In this document: positions 6,951 through 16,059 of the stretch, piece after piece
Layout: each line of letters begins with the position of its first letter
Position numbering within the stretch: the first letter of the stretch is position 1
Source of the DNA: Confluentibacter lentus
GTDB lineage: Bacteria > Bacteroidota > Bacteroidia > Flavobacteriales > Flavobacteriaceae
DNA: 64,000 nucleotides
Assembly: GCF_002806995.1 (NCBI RefSeq)
Contig: NZ_NIHE01000003.1
Coordinates: forward strand, 248,001-312,000
Direction of reading: 5' to 3'
The notes under the pieces: generated by a model
The model's input: the letters and a program-made list of their open reading frames with translations, nothing else
Database searches by the model: none
Told to the model about the DNA's origin: nothing
Program-made: the position numbers and the translations under genes

Positions 6951-9413
6951 TTAAAACTTCATGGTTGTTCTCACATTAAAAACCCTTGGTGTTAAGTAAT
7001 TTGGAATAGCGTATTGGCGTTTGCTATAAACATCTCTTACCCAAGTATTGGTAATGGAATTTTGTACATCAAATATGTTAAAGATTTCAACACCAAAAGA
7101 GAGTTCTTTAAAAGGTTTTTTCCAACCAGTTTTAAATGGTTTGTTTTCGTCAACCAAAACAAATTGAAAACCAATATCGGCTCGTTTATAATCGGGTAAT
7201 CTAGTTTGGTATTCATATGACTCCGCATAGCTAGGTGAGCCTCCCGGTAAACCTGTATTATAAACTAAGTTTAAATACATTTTCATATTTGGGATGTTGG
7301 GTACATAATCTTGAAATAGCGCCGCAAACTTTAAACGTTGATCTGTTGGTCTTGCTATGTAACCTCTATCATCTATATTCTCCTCGGTTTTTAAATAACT
7401 AAAACTAAACCATGATTCTGTTCCCGGTACAAATTCACCGTTAAGTCGCATGTCCAATCCATACGCATACGCTTCAGCATTATTATTAGCTCTGTAACGA
7501 ATACGGACGTTTTCTAAGGTGTACGGATTAACATCGGTCAGTTTTTTGTAATAAGCTTCTGTGGTGAGTTTAAAAGGTCGGTTCCACATTTTAAAACTGT
7601 AATCGTTTCCTAAAACCAAATGAAATGATTTTTGTGCTTTTACATTAGGATTAACAATACCAGCCGAATCCCTTAGCTCTCTGTAAAATGGTGGTTGATA
7701 ATATAATCCGCCAGCAATCCTAAAAAGCATATCTTTTTCCCAATAAGGTTTTATGGTGAATTGGGCACGCGGACTAAAAACTGTTTGGTTTGATGATGAT
7801 AAGTTATCACCGGAAACCGACCAATTATGAACGCGAATACCTGCATTATACCAAACATCGCTTGTTCCCAACATGGCACGTTTACTCCATTGCGTATATG
7901 CTTGCAATCGGTTAATGGTAACGTAATTTGTGGCTCTAACATTTTGAAATGGCACTAATGGCCCTTCATAAGGTAGATAAGGTTGTTCATTTATAGGGGT
8001 TGTTTTTGGCGGTCTGATTGAGAAACCTGCCGAATCTATAACTTCCCATTCTATCAAACGGTCGCGAATATCCTCATTGGTATATTTTACAGACCATTCG
8101 ATACGATTATCATCAATATTAAAATCGCCTTTATGTTCAATATTTGTTATGAGGGCGTCCAAATCATTTCTGCCATGATTCAACTGGCTCCCAACACCTT
8201 CACTAAATTCAACCTCACCTAAATTTTCATCACCAATATTGCTGTTCACTTCACCAAGTCTGTATTGCGCCAAAATATCAAAATATTCTTCTTCGGTGGT
8301 ATGGTAAGTAGAGGCAATAAGTTTTAGTGTTAAATCATCATTGGCAAAATAAGTGCCTTTAAAGGCTCCAAAATAGGTTTGGTATTGATCTTTTTCTTGC
8401 CCATCATAAAACACAATAAGAGCTTTAGGCTCGCTTAAGGTACCAAAATTGGTTTGTCGTGCTTCTGGTTGATAATCATATTTATTAATAGAAGCATTTC
8501 CTAAAAAATTTAAATGGAATTTATCGGAAAATTTATAAGTCAAGAACGTCTGGGCATCAGCAAATGCTGGTTTAAAATTGGCTTCGGTTTCCTTTTCATC
8601 AACCAATAAACTATTGTCTCGGTAACGAACACCTACAATTCCTGTAAATTTAGAATCGTTACTGATGTTTTCAACTGACAAACTGCCGCCTAACAGACTT
8701 AAATCGGCATTAACCTCAAATTGATAAGGGTTTTTATAAGTAATATCCAGAACAGAAGATAATTTATCACCATATTTAGCTTGAAAACCTCCAGGTGAAA
8801 AATCAACGTTCTGAACCAAATCCGTATTCACAAAACTTAAGCCTTCTTGTTGCCCGGAGCGTATTAAAAACGGACGATAGACTTCAATATCATTCACATA
8901 CACCAAATTTTCGTCATAATTACCACCACGTACGGCATATTGTGTGCTCAGCTCGTTGTTATTGCTCACGCCTGGAAGTGTTAATAATAAATTTTCGATA
9001 CCTGCATTGGCACCTGGAATTTTTCTAATGGTCTCTGGATTTAAAGTGGTAATGCCTTCAACTTCTTTTTGGCGTTTGCTGGATACCACAACTGTCGACA
9101 TTTGTTCGATAGTGTTGTTCATCACTGGGTTGAATTCAAAATCCTCACCATTTTTAAGATTGAATGTGCTAACAACTTTTTTGTGGGATATATGCGTGAA
9201 TTCTATTTCTACATCTTGGTTAGCAGGAATTTTAATGATGAAAAAACCATTTTTATTAGTTTGTGTCCCTATAAGTCCAGCTTTTATATTGACGTTTTCA
9301 ATAGCAATACTGTTTTCATCAAGAATGACCCCTTTTATAGTAGCTGTTTGCGAATAACTAAGTCGTGTTATCGAAGAAAAAATGAGAACAATAAACCAAA
9401 ATTTTGTTTTCAA
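6951..9413 (-). CDS. TonB-dependent outer-membrane receptor
   Basis: An 820-residue protein with a signal peptide (cleavage after about LSYSQ), a CarboxypepD-reg-like beta-sandwich domain (about 25-105), a plug domain (about 115-220, with PGVSNNNELSTQYAVRGGNYD) and a long beta-barrel ending in aromatic Phe (TTMKF). It imports an unknown ligand across the outer membrane using TonB energy. No SusD partner follows, so it is not a classical polysaccharide-utilisation pair. It starts 10 bases after the M23 peptidase gene ends and is cotranscribed with it. Confidence 0.92.
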   Translation of the reverse strand: MKTKFWFIVLIFSSITRLSYSQTATIKGVILDENSIAIENVNIKAGLIGTQTNKNGFFIIKIPANQDVEIEFTHISHKKVVSTFNLKNGEDFEFNPVMNNTIEQMSTVVVSSKRQKEVEGITTLNPETIRKIPGANAGIENLLLTLPGVSNNNELSTQYAVRGGNYDENLVYVNDIEVYRPFLIRSGQQEGLSFVNTDLVQNVDFSPGGFQAKYGDKLSSVLDITYKNPYQFEVNADLSLLGGSLSVENISNDSKFTGIVGVRYRDNSLLVDEKETEANFKPAFADAQTFLTYKFSDKFHLNFLGNASINKYDYQPEARQTNFGTLSEPKALIVFYDGQEKDQYQTYFGAFKGTYFANDDLTLKLIASTYHTTEEEYFDILAQYRLGEVNSNIGDENLGEVEFSEGVGSQLNHGRNDLDALITNIEHKGDFNIDDNRIEWSVKYTNEDIRDRLIEWEVIDSAGFSIRPPKTTPINEQPYLPYEGPLVPFQNVRATNYVTINRLQAYTQWSKRAMLGTSDVWYNAGIRVHNWSVSGDNLSSSNQTVFSPRAQFTIKPYWEKDMLFRIAGGLYYQPPFYRELRDSAGIVNPNVKAQKSFHLVLGNDYSFKMWNRPFKLTTEAYYKKLTDVNPYTLENVRIRYRANNNAEAYAYGLDMRLNGEFVPGTESWFSFSYLKTEENIDDRGYIARPTDQRLKFAALFQDYVPNIPNMKMYLNLVYNTGLPGGSPSYAESYEYQTRLPDYKRADIGFQFVLVDENKPFKTGWKKPFKELSFGVEIFNIFDVQNSITNTWVRDVYSKRQYAIPNYLTPRVFNVRTTMKF

Positions 9414-9423
9414 ACGTGTTTAT

Positions 9424-11109
9424 TTATTTTCTATAAAAAGTTGCTTCAAAAGTAGCACTATTTCCAACATTATCCGTAACAATAACCTTTAAATTGTTCT
9501 TAGTTTCATTGCTAACCGCATCATTAAAATCGTAAGTAAGGGTTTTGGTTTTGTAATCGTATTCCATTAAAATCCATTTGTCGTTTATGGTAGCTCTAAA
9601 ATTTGAAATATCTGTTTGGGCATCGCTAATTTTGATTTTCAAATATCTAAAATCACTAATCCATTGATTATCTTTAAAATTTAAAGGCGTAATGGTTGGT
9701 TTTACATTATCTCTAGCCAAAGCAAAAGTCCCAAGATTTTTTATACTACTTGTTAAAATATTGCCTTTCCTTTTGGTATTCTCATAGACAGGATATTTTT
9801 TTGCACCAATTAGCCTAGCAATGTAAAGCTTGCTTTTATCTGCATCAGAATAGTTGGTTATATCGTAGCTTATATTAAAGGTTTTTTTAAGTGGGACAAC
9901 ATCCTTTTCCAAAAAAAGCGTATCGTTTTTCACTTTAAAATCAAGGTAATAATCATCGTAAAAAGTGTCAGGAAAAATATCAACAGATACATTTCCTTCC
10001 TTTAAATTGGTAGTTCCTTTTGTGTACACAAAATATGGTGTGGTTTTTTTGCCCTGATTTAGAGCGTTGGTTGCTTTACTACCTTTTATAGGAATTGTTA
10101 TCCATGCCTCATTACTTTTATAATCACTCACGCGAATTTTATAGACTAGGTTAGTGCTATCTTGTATGGTTAAGATTCCATTGTTTTTTATTGATTTTAG
10201 CATGCTAAGATCATTATTATCACTAAATAATTTTTGAATCCGTTCTTGCTTGGTTTTAAAATGCTCGTAATCTATAAATCTGTTGAGACGATTTGTTTCA
10301 TCAAATGAAAACTTTCTAAAATCGACTTCAAAGTTCTGACTGCCATTAATAAAAGTCTGTATGTTGTAAACGCCGTTGCTATTGGCCCCAAAATCTTGTC
10401 GGTCAAAGGTATTGATGGCAAATCCGATATCTCCAAAGGCATTAACGCTTTCAGCCATGTAATCACCATTTTTTAAGGGGGTTAACTTGAGTTTTTGTTT
10501 TGTTTGGGATTTATTTACGGTCGAACTATCTCCAATTGGGTAAGCATAAAGCGATGTAATTATAGGTTTAGACGTGTCTTTAATGTCAATACCAAAAAGC
10601 ATTGGGTTTATGGCATGCTCTTCTTTGTTTCGAATTTCAAAATGAAGATGCGGCCCGCCAGAACCTCCAGAATTTCCACTATATGCAACCAGTTCGCCTT
10701 TTTTCACCAATAATTCTCCAGTATTTGGAAACACCTCAATTTCGTAAGACTCTACTTTATATTGATGTTTTTTAACATACGCTTCAATCTCAGGGGAGTA
10801 TTCAGATAAATGCGCATATACAGTGGTATAGCCATTAGGGTGCGTGATGTATAACGTTTTTCCGTAGCCATAATGTTGGATTTTAATTCTACTTACAAAT
10901 CCATCGGCGGCGGCTAATACTTTTAAACCAATACGTTGTTGGGTTTTAATATCTAAACCAGAATGAAAATGGTTAGAGCGTAATTCGGCAAAATTACCAG
11001 ATAATATCAATGGAATTTCCAATGGACTTCCAAAATAATCTTGTGGATAATTGTTCTGGGCACTAATATATGTTGAAATAAATAGTAAAAAAAAAGGGGC
11101 TAACTTCAT
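9424..11109 (-). CDS. M23 family zinc metallopeptidase, exported
   Basis: Start placed at the ATG at 11107-11109 because it begins a clean signal peptide (MKLAPFFLLFISTYISAQ); the longer frame adds 28 residues of non-signal sequence. 561 residues. The LytM/M23 domain spans about 40-180 with zinc ligands His49 and Asp53 (HFHSGLD) and the HxH pair at 154-156 (GPHLHFE), plus His100. Such enzymes cut peptidoglycan cross-links in the periplasm or shape cell-wall turnover. The large C-terminal part (about 190-561) is beta-rich and has no recognised catalytic motif. First gene of a two-gene unit with the TonB receptor. Confidence 0.9.
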   Translation of the reverse strand: MKLAPFFLLFISTYISAQNNYPQDYFGSPLEIPLILSGNFAELRSNHFHSGLDIKTQQRIGLKVLAAADGFVSRIKIQHYGYGKTLYITHPNGYTTVYAHLSEYSPEIEAYVKKHQYKVESYEIEVFPNTGELLVKKGELVAYSGNSGGSGGPHLHFEIRNKEEHAINPMLFGIDIKDTSKPIITSLYAYPIGDSSTVNKSQTKQKLKLTPLKNGDYMAESVNAFGDIGFAINTFDRQDFGANSNGVYNIQTFINGSQNFEVDFRKFSFDETNRLNRFIDYEHFKTKQERIQKLFSDNNDLSMLKSIKNNGILTIQDSTNLVYKIRVSDYKSNEAWITIPIKGSKATNALNQGKKTTPYFVYTKGTTNLKEGNVSVDIFPDTFYDDYYLDFKVKNDTLFLEKDVVPLKKTFNISYDITNYSDADKSKLYIARLIGAKKYPVYENTKRKGNILTSSIKNLGTFALARDNVKPTITPLNFKDNQWISDFRYLKIKISDAQTDISNFRATINDKWILMEYDYKTKTLTYDFNDAVSNETKNNLKVIVTDNVGNSATFEATFYRK

Positions 11110-11249
11110 AATAAAAATGGGTAAATGCATTTTTGGGTATCTGGCTAAAATATTAATTTGATATGAATCAACAAAGCATAAAACAAAAATCAATCCATTG
11201 TGTTGATAATGAGCAATAACGAATTAATTTAAATTTTATGTAAAAACAA

Positions 11250-11280
11250 TTGTAATTTATAGTTATCTATGTTAACTTTG
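11250..11280 (+). promoter_or_regulatory. Promoter of the coiled-coil/zapA unit
   Basis: TTG at 11250-11252 and TAACTTTG at 11273-11280 with a 20-base spacer, a good fit to the Bacteroidota -33/-7 promoter; the ATG follows 24 bases later. Confidence 0.65.
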
Positions 11281-11304
11281 TGAGATAAGTATTGAAATTT
11301 GCAA

Positions 11305-11595
11305 ATGAGTAACATTGAAGACATTGTAGATTCTCTAGAAAACAAAATTAGTAAGGTCTTACATAAACTTGAGGTTTTAAAGCGTGCTAATTTAAAGTTG
11401 AATGAAGAGTTAGAGATATCAAAGCAACAACTTCAAGGCAAACAGCTACAAATTGTGGCTTGGGAAGAAAAATATGAAGCTCTTAAAATGGCAAATACAA
11501 TACTTGGCAGTGATGAAAATAAACGAGAGACTAAGCTTAAAATAAACGCATTAATTAGGGATATAGATCATTGTATTGCTCAACTATCCGATTAA
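11305..11595 (+). CDS. Coiled-coil protein preceding zapA
   Basis: A 96-residue protein from the ATG at 11305; an in-frame TTG two codons earlier is less likely. Almost the whole length is heptad-patterned coiled coil (Leu at regular spacing from about residue 9 to 65) with a charged surface. No named family is recognised, but the gene sits directly before zapA (15-base gap) behind a strong promoter, and flavobacterial zapA commonly has such a partner. A role as a division-site accessory factor similar in idea to ZapB is inference. Confidence 0.8.
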   Translation: MSNIEDIVDSLENKISKVLHKLEVLKRANLKLNEELEISKQQLQGKQLQIVAWEEKYEALKMANTILGSDENKRETKLKINALIRDIDHCIAQLSD

Positions 11596-11610
11596 TGCTA
11601 ATTAAATTCA

Positions 11611-11904
11611 ATGTCAGAAAAGCTTAAAATAAAGCTATCTATAGCTAACAGAGTATATCCTTTAACTATTGATGCAAGTCAAGAAGAAGGATTACGCAAA
11701 GCAGCTAAAAACATTGAAGTGATGATTAAGCAATTTGAGGAAAGTTATTCTGTGAGGGATAAACAGGATGTTTTGGCCATGTGTGCTTTACAGTTTGCTT
11801 CTCAAGTAGAACAAAAATCAATTGATAAAGAGAGTGTAAATGAGCATTTAGAAGAAAAACTTCAAGCGCTTGACGAATTATTACATGCTCACTTAATCTC
11901 TTAA
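11611..11904 (+). CDS. zapA: Cell division protein ZapA
   Basis: A 97-residue protein. ZapA binds and bundles FtsZ filaments at mid-cell. The N-terminal globular head (KIKLSIANRVYPLTI) is followed by the diagnostic segment EEGLRKAAKNIEVMI and a C-terminal coiled coil (about 50-95) with the typical LAMCALQFA helix. Length is normal for the family. It is second in a unit with the coiled-coil gene, and is followed by a structured non-coding stretch and then rny. Confidence 0.92.
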   Translation: MSEKLKIKLSIANRVYPLTIDASQEEGLRKAAKNIEVMIKQFEESYSVRDKQDVLAMCALQFASQVEQKSIDKESVNEHLEEKLQALDELLHAHLIS

Positions 11905-11931
11905 CGTTCTTTAAAATACATTAAAGTTACT

Positions 11932-12099
11932 GCCTACATTGGTTATTTATTTTTGATAAACTCAACGTTAATTCTCTTAAAAAGGGTGAGTTTAAGTTGT
12001 AAAAGCATGCTGCCTTGAGCAGATCCTTGATCAGCTTGTTAGCCCTAAACTTGTTTTAAGGAGTTTATACAAAATTTTACGCTGGTGTAGGCTTTTTTT
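11932..12099 (+). ncRNA. ssrS: Candidate 6S-like RNA between zapA and rny
   Basis: A 168-base segment that folds as one long irregular hairpin. Outer stem: 11932-11943 with 12081-12092 (12 pairs, 4 of them G-U), directly followed by seven Ts as in an intrinsic terminator. Next an internal loop of 12 bases on each side, then 11956-11963 with 12061-12068 (8 perfect pairs), then 11976-11982 with 12054-12060 (7 pairs), and a small hairpin CTGC/GCAG at 12010-12022. A closing stem, a central open bubble and an apical stem are the layout of 6S RNA. The left side of the bubble contains TATTTTTG (11948-11955), a -7 promoter look-alike. In Proteobacteria ssrS lies next to zapA. Assignment rests on fold and place, not on a model search; TATTTTTG could instead be a promoter for rny. 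Confidence 0.6.
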
Positions 12100-12122
12100 A
12101 TATATAAAACCAACTAAATAAC

Positions 12123-13697
12123 ATGGATAACTCAATTATAATAATTATTGGAGGCGTAGTATTAGGGATTGTAATAGGATTTATTATAGCCAAAACATTA
12201 GAAAAAAACAATGCTTCAAAACTTGTTAGGGAAGCAAAAAAATCAGCAGCTTCCATTTTGAAAGAAGCAAATAGTGAAGGTGAAGCCATTAAAAAAGATA
12301 AAATTCTTCAGGCTAAAGAAAAATTTATTGAACTTAAAGCTGAGCATGAAAAGGTTATTTTGTCTCGCGATAAACAAATGGCAGAAGCTGAAAAACGCAC
12401 AAGGGATAAGGAATCTCAAATTTCTAGTGAATTAAATAAATCGAAAACATTAAACGAATCTTTAGAAGCTAAAATAAAAGATTACAGTCACAGACTGGAT
12501 ATTCTTGATAAAAAGGAAATTGAAATTGGCAGACTTCATAAAAGCCAAGTAGAACAGTTGGAGGTTATTTCGAGTCTTTCTGCAGAAGATGCCAAAGCAC
12601 AATTAATAGAATCTTTAAAGGGTCAAGCGAAAAATGAAGCCATGGCCTTTGTGCAAGGTGCTGTTGAAGAAGCAAAACTTACTGCGCAACAAGAAGCTAA
12701 AAAAATCATTATTAACACCATTCAACGCATAGGCACTGAAGAAGCCGTTGATAATTGCGTGTCCGTATTTAATATAGAGTCTGATGATGTTAAAGGTCGA
12801 ATTATTGGCCGTGAAGGAAGAAACATTAGAGCTATTGAAGCTGCCACTGGTGTAGAAATTATAGTAGACGACACACCAGAAGCTATTATATTGTCTTGTT
12901 TCGATTCTGTGAGACGTGAAATAGCGCGCTTATCGCTACATAAATTAGTGACCGATGGTAGAATCCATCCAGCACGTATTGAAGAGGTTGTAGAAAAAAC
13001 CAAAAAGCAAATTGAACAGGAAATCATTGAAATAGGTAAGCGTACGGTTATCGATTTGGGTATCCATAATTTACATCCTGAGCTTATTAAAATGGTAGGA
13101 AGAATGAAATATCGTTCTTCTTACGGACAAAATTTGTTACAACACTCCCGTGAAGTTGCTAAACTTTGTGGTGTGATGGCGGCGGAATTAGGATTGAATC
13201 CGAAATTGGCAAAACGTGCCGGTCTTTTACACGATATAGGAAAAGTGCCGGATGCTGAAGCGGATATGGAAACGCCACACGCGATTCTTGGAATGCAATG
13301 GGCTGAAAAATATGGTGAAAAAGAAGAAGTTTGCAATGCCATTGGTGCCCACCATGACGAAGTAGAGATGAAATTCTTAATATCTCCAATTATTCAAGTT
13401 TGTGATGCGATTTCTGGTGCTAGGCCAGGAGCAAGGCGTCAAGTATTGGATAGCTACATCCAACGTTTAAAAGATTTGGAAGATATCGCTTTTGGTTTTC
13501 AAGGTGTTAAAAAGGCTTATGCCATTCAAGCGGGTAGAGAGTTGCGTGTGATTGTAGAAAGCGAAAAAGTTGATGATCAAAAGGCAGCAGAGTTGTCATT
13601 CAGTATTTCCCAAAAAATACAAACGGATATGACTTATCCAGGACAAGTTAAAATCACCGTAATTCGAGAAACAAGAGCTGTCAATATCGCTAAATAG
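12123..13697 (+). CDS. rny: Ribonuclease Y
   Basis: A 524-residue membrane-anchored endoribonuclease that starts mRNA decay. Order of parts: N-terminal transmembrane helix (about 5-25), long Lys/Glu-rich coiled coil (about 30-200), KH RNA-binding domain with [15 protein letters not shown] (about 223-237), and HD domain with HSREVAKL and catalytic LLHDIGKV (His-Asp near 363-364). Length and architecture are those of the family. It is preceded by the candidate 6S-like RNA and followed by a repeat fragment and a strong terminator. Confidence 0.95.
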   Translation: MDNSIIIIIGGVVLGIVIGFIIAKTLEKNNASKLVREAKKSAASILKEANSEGEAIKKDKILQAKEKFIELKAEHEKVILSRDKQMAEAEKRTRDKESQISSELNKSKTLNESLEAKIKDYSHRLDILDKKEIEIGRLHKSQVEQLEVISSLSAEDAKAQLIESLKGQAKNEAMAFVQGAVEEAKLTAQQEAKKIIINTIQRIGTEEAVDNCVSVFNIESDDVKGRIIGREGRNIRAIEAATGVEIIVDDTPEAIILSCFDSVRREIARLSLHKLVTDGRIHPARIEEVVEKTKKQIEQEIIEIGKRTVIDLGIHNLHPELIKMVGRMKYRSSYGQNLLQHSREVAKLCGVMAAELGLNPKLAKRAGLLHDIGKVPDAEADMETPHAILGMQWAEKYGEKEEVCNAIGAHHDEVEMKFLISPIIQVCDAISGARPGARRQVLDSYIQRLKDLEDIAFGFQGVKKAYAIQAGRELRVIVESEKVDDQKAAELSFSISQKIQTDMTYPGQVKITVIRETRAVNIAK

Positions 13698-13702
13698 TTT
13701 TT

Positions 13703-13752
13703 GTCATTGACTGCGTCGAATCTTCGATTTCCTGAGAAGGCTGGAATCCATA
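13703..13752 (+). repeat. REP-like intergenic repeat, degenerate copy
   Basis: Downstream of rny, the bases CCTGAGAAGGCTGGAAT (13731-13747) match the copy at 46803-46819 at 16 of 17 positions. The preceding GTCATT at 13703 also occurs at the head of REP-like hairpins of this kind. Here the left arm is damaged, so it can no longer form the full ATTCCTG/CAGGAAT stem. Confidence 0.5.
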
Positions 13753-13770
13753 ATAAAAAAATTTATAGTA

Positions 13771-13796
13771 AAAATCCAGTTTATACTGGATTTTTT
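13771..13796. terminator. Terminator between rny and xerD
   Basis: Stem AAATCCAGT / ACTGGATTT with a 4-base loop, followed by a T-run and preceded by As; serves both convergent genes. Confidence 0.85.
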
Positions 13797-13818
13797 AATT
13801 TGTGCTAACAGCTAACAA

Positions 13819-14715
13819 CTATTTCCTTGGATGATATTTTTGAACCACTTTGGTTAAATGACTTTTATCCAGATGAACATAAATTTCTGTGGTTGTTATA
13901 CTTTCATGCCCCAACATGAGTTGTATGGATCGTAAATCGGCATTATTTTGCAATAAGTGGGTTGCAAACGAATGACGGAACGTATGCGGAGAAATACTTT
14001 TTTTGAGTCCGATTTTATCAGCTAGTTGTTTAATGATGGTGAAAATCATAGCTCGAGTAAGCTGTTTTCCTCGTCGGTTTAAGAATAGCGTATCTTCAAA
14101 TCCGGATTGTATCTTAATATGGGAACGGACTTCCTTTCTGTAAATGTTGATATATTTTTGGGTTGTTTCAACAATCGGCACAAAACGTTGTTTATCGCCT
14201 TTGCCCGTGACTTTAATAAAACCTTCCTCAAAAAATAAATCGGATAATTTTAAATTCACCAATTCACTTACCCGCAAACCACAACCATATAAGGTTTCTA
14301 GGATGGCTATGTTCCGTTCACCTTCAGGTTTACTTAAATCTATGGCATTAATAAGGTTATCTATTTCTTCCTCTGCTAAAGTGTCTGGAAGCTTGACTCC
14401 AATTTTAGGCGATTCAATCAGTTCTAACGGATTATCATCTCTATAATCCTCAAAAATTAAATAGCTAAAGAAACTACGTAAGCCAGAGATGATTCTAGAT
14501 TGTGACCGAGCATTGGCACTTTTTGCGAGCTCATAAATAAACTGTTGAACAATTTCCGACGTAATAGAAATAGGAGTATGCGAGATTTGGTTTTCCTCAA
14601 GATATAAAATGAGTTTCTTCACATCTAAAGTATAATTATCAATGGAATTTTTAGACAAGCCACGTTCTATCTTTAAATAGAGTTGATAATCTTTAAGTGC
14701 GTTTTCCCATTTCAT
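13819..14715 (-). CDS. xerD: Tyrosine recombinase XerD
   Basis: A 298-residue site-specific recombinase that, with a partner, resolves chromosome dimers at dif. The N-terminal SAM-like core-binding domain covers about 1-90. The catalytic domain shows all active-site residues: Arg148 (GLRVSEL), Lys172, His244-x-x-Arg247 (HTFRHSF), His270 (LGHES) and nucleophile Tyr279. No integrase extension or phage neighbours are present, so this is the housekeeping enzyme and not a mobile integrase. In flavobacteria the gene often lies near aroQ, as here. Confidence 0.9.
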   Translation of the reverse strand: MKWENALKDYQLYLKIERGLSKNSIDNYTLDVKKLILYLEENQISHTPISITSEIVQQFIYELAKSANARSQSRIISGLRSFFSYLIFEDYRDDNPLELIESPKIGVKLPDTLAEEEIDNLINAIDLSKPEGERNIAILETLYGCGLRVSELVNLKLSDLFFEEGFIKVTGKGDKQRFVPIVETTQKYINIYRKEVRSHIKIQSGFEDTLFLNRRGKQLTRAMIFTIIKQLADKIGLKKSISPHTFRHSFATHLLQNNADLRSIQLMLGHESITTTEIYVHLDKSHLTKVVQKYHPRK

Positions 14716-14879
14716 AGATGTAAAAATAAATTAAATATATAAGAAATGAATATTAAAATGTAACTCGTTGAAACGTAAATTATTCAGATTAAAAGTTAAA
14801 ATATATCAGAATTCATTTGTCAATATGAAATAAAATACCTTCTTTTGTTGCGAATTAACCAAATTTAATTATAAAAATT

Positions 14880-15422
14880 ATGAAAAAACTATTATTATCC
14901 GCAGTTATTGCGATATTCGCAATGAGTAATGTAAATGCTCAAGAGGTAAAATTCGGAGCAAAAGCTGGTGTTAACTTTGCATCATTATCTGGAGATGATG
15001 CTGATGGTCTTGATGGTAGAACATCTTTTCATGTTGGTGCTTTAGCTGAAATTGGTATTTCAGAGAAATTTGCTGTACAACCTGAACTTCTTTATTCATC
15101 ACAAGGAGCTTCTTTTGAAGATAATAATCTTAAAATGGATTATATAAATCTTCCTATTCTTGCTAAGTTTTTGGTAGCTGAAGGATTTAGTATTGAAGTT
15201 GGTCCACAAGTAGGATTCTTAATCTCTGCTGATGCGGAAGGAGAAGATGTTAAAGATGCTTTTAAAAGCACAGATTTTAGTGGAGCTCTTGGTTTAGGTT
15301 ATAAATTGGAAAGTGGTTTAAATTTTGCAGCACGTTATAATTTAGGTTTAGGAAATATTGCTGATGGAGACGGTGACATAAAAAATAATGTAATACAACT
15401 TTCTGTTGGATATTTTTTCTAA
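14880..15422 (+). CDS. Outer-membrane beta-barrel protein (porin family, OMP_b-brl)
   Basis: A 180-residue exported protein with a signal peptide (MKKLLLSAVIAIFAMSNVNAQ) and an eight-stranded barrel pattern: KFGAKAGVNFASL start, alternating aromatic/small residues and a C-terminal aromatic end (QLSVGYFF). This is the common Bacteroidota PorT-like/opacity-type family of small barrels with no fixed function. It stands alone with its own terminator and lies divergent from xerD. Confidence 0.88.
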   Translation: MKKLLLSAVIAIFAMSNVNAQEVKFGAKAGVNFASLSGDDADGLDGRTSFHVGALAEIGISEKFAVQPELLYSSQGASFEDNNLKMDYINLPILAKFLVAEGFSIEVGPQVGFLISADAEGEDVKDAFKSTDFSGALGLGYKLESGLNFAARYNLGLGNIADGDGDIKNNVIQLSVGYFF

Positions 15423-15443
15423 ATAATTTTATTTAATGATTTA

Positions 15444-15469
15444 AAAAGGAAGCTATCTAGCTTCCTTTT
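15444..15469 (+). terminator. Terminator after the porin-like gene
   Basis: Stem AAAAGGAAGCT / AGCTTCCTTTT, 11 pairs, 4-base loop, then a T-run. Confidence 0.9.
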
Positions 15470-15487
15470 TTTATATTCAATTTTTAA

Positions 15488-15495
15488 TATATTTG
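15488..15495 (+). promoter_or_regulatory. -7 element abutting the aroQ start codon
   Basis: TATATTTG matches TAnnTTTG and ends only four bases before the ATG at 15500, so transcription should start at or next to the start codon. Confidence 0.55.
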
Positions 15496-15499
15496 CTGC

Positions 15500-15916
15500 A
15501 TGAAAAAACTAATCATAATTAACGGTCCGAACTTAAATTTACTGGGTAAACGTGAACCTGAGATTTATGGAAGTTTAACGTTTACGGAATTTCTTGAGAC
15601 CATCAAAGATAAGTATCCAAAAGTAAAAATTGATTATTTTCAATCCAATATAGAAGGTGAACTTATTGATAAATTACAAGAAGTCGGATTTACCTATGAT
15701 GGCATCGTTTTAAATGCTGCTGCTTATACACATACGTCTATTGGCATTGGTGATGCCGTAAAAGCCATTGAAACGCCTGTTGTAGAAGTACATATTTCCA
15801 ATACATTTAGCAGGGAAGAATTTAGACATAGCTCTTATATTTCCCCAAATGCCAAAGGCGTTATTCTTGGTTTTGGATTACAGAGTTATGAATTGGCGAT
15901 TCAAAGTTTTTTGTAA
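15500..15916 (+). CDS. aroQ: Type II 3-dehydroquinate dehydratase
   Basis: A 138-residue enzyme of the shikimate pathway that removes water from 3-dehydroquinate; dodecameric in the family. Visible family marks: INGPNLNLLGKREPEIYG with Arg18 and Tyr23, QSNIEGELID, NAAAYTHTSI and VEVHISN followed by EEFRHSSYI. All active-site residues expected for the type II class appear present. The promoter lies so close that the mRNA is probably leaderless or nearly so. Confidence 0.95.
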   Translation: MKKLIIINGPNLNLLGKREPEIYGSLTFTEFLETIKDKYPKVKIDYFQSNIEGELIDKLQEVGFTYDGIVLNAAAYTHTSIGIGDAVKAIETPVVEVHISNTFSREEFRHSSYISPNAKGVILGFGLQSYELAIQSFL

Positions 15917-15924
15917 CAGACTAT

Positions 15925-16046
15925 TTAGAATATTAGACATAATTAGATTTTTAGAAATTTAGATAAGCATATATTCAATAAAAACAAAAAGTTCCAGATT
16001 ATACTGGAACTTTTTTATGTCAAATCTAATTTGTCTAACTATCTAA
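15925..16046. repeat. Imperfect inverted repeat flanking the aroQ/lpdA terminator
   Basis: The left arm 15925-15950 (containing AGACATAATTAGATTT) and the right arm 16022-16046 (containing AAATCTAATTTGTCT) are near reverse complements over about 25 bases. Between them sits a separate terminator hairpin. Together they form a nested 122-base structure filling nearly the whole intergenic space. Confidence 0.45.
15987..16016. terminator. Terminator between aroQ and lpdA
   Basis: Stem GTTCCAG / CTGGAAC with A-run before and T-run after; bidirectional between convergent genes. Confidence 0.85.
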
Positions 16047-16059
16047 TTTTCAAAGTTGT

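Noticed and set aside
9069-9455. 128-residue plus-strand frame
   Set aside because: Antisense shadow over the TonB receptor start and the M23 gene end.
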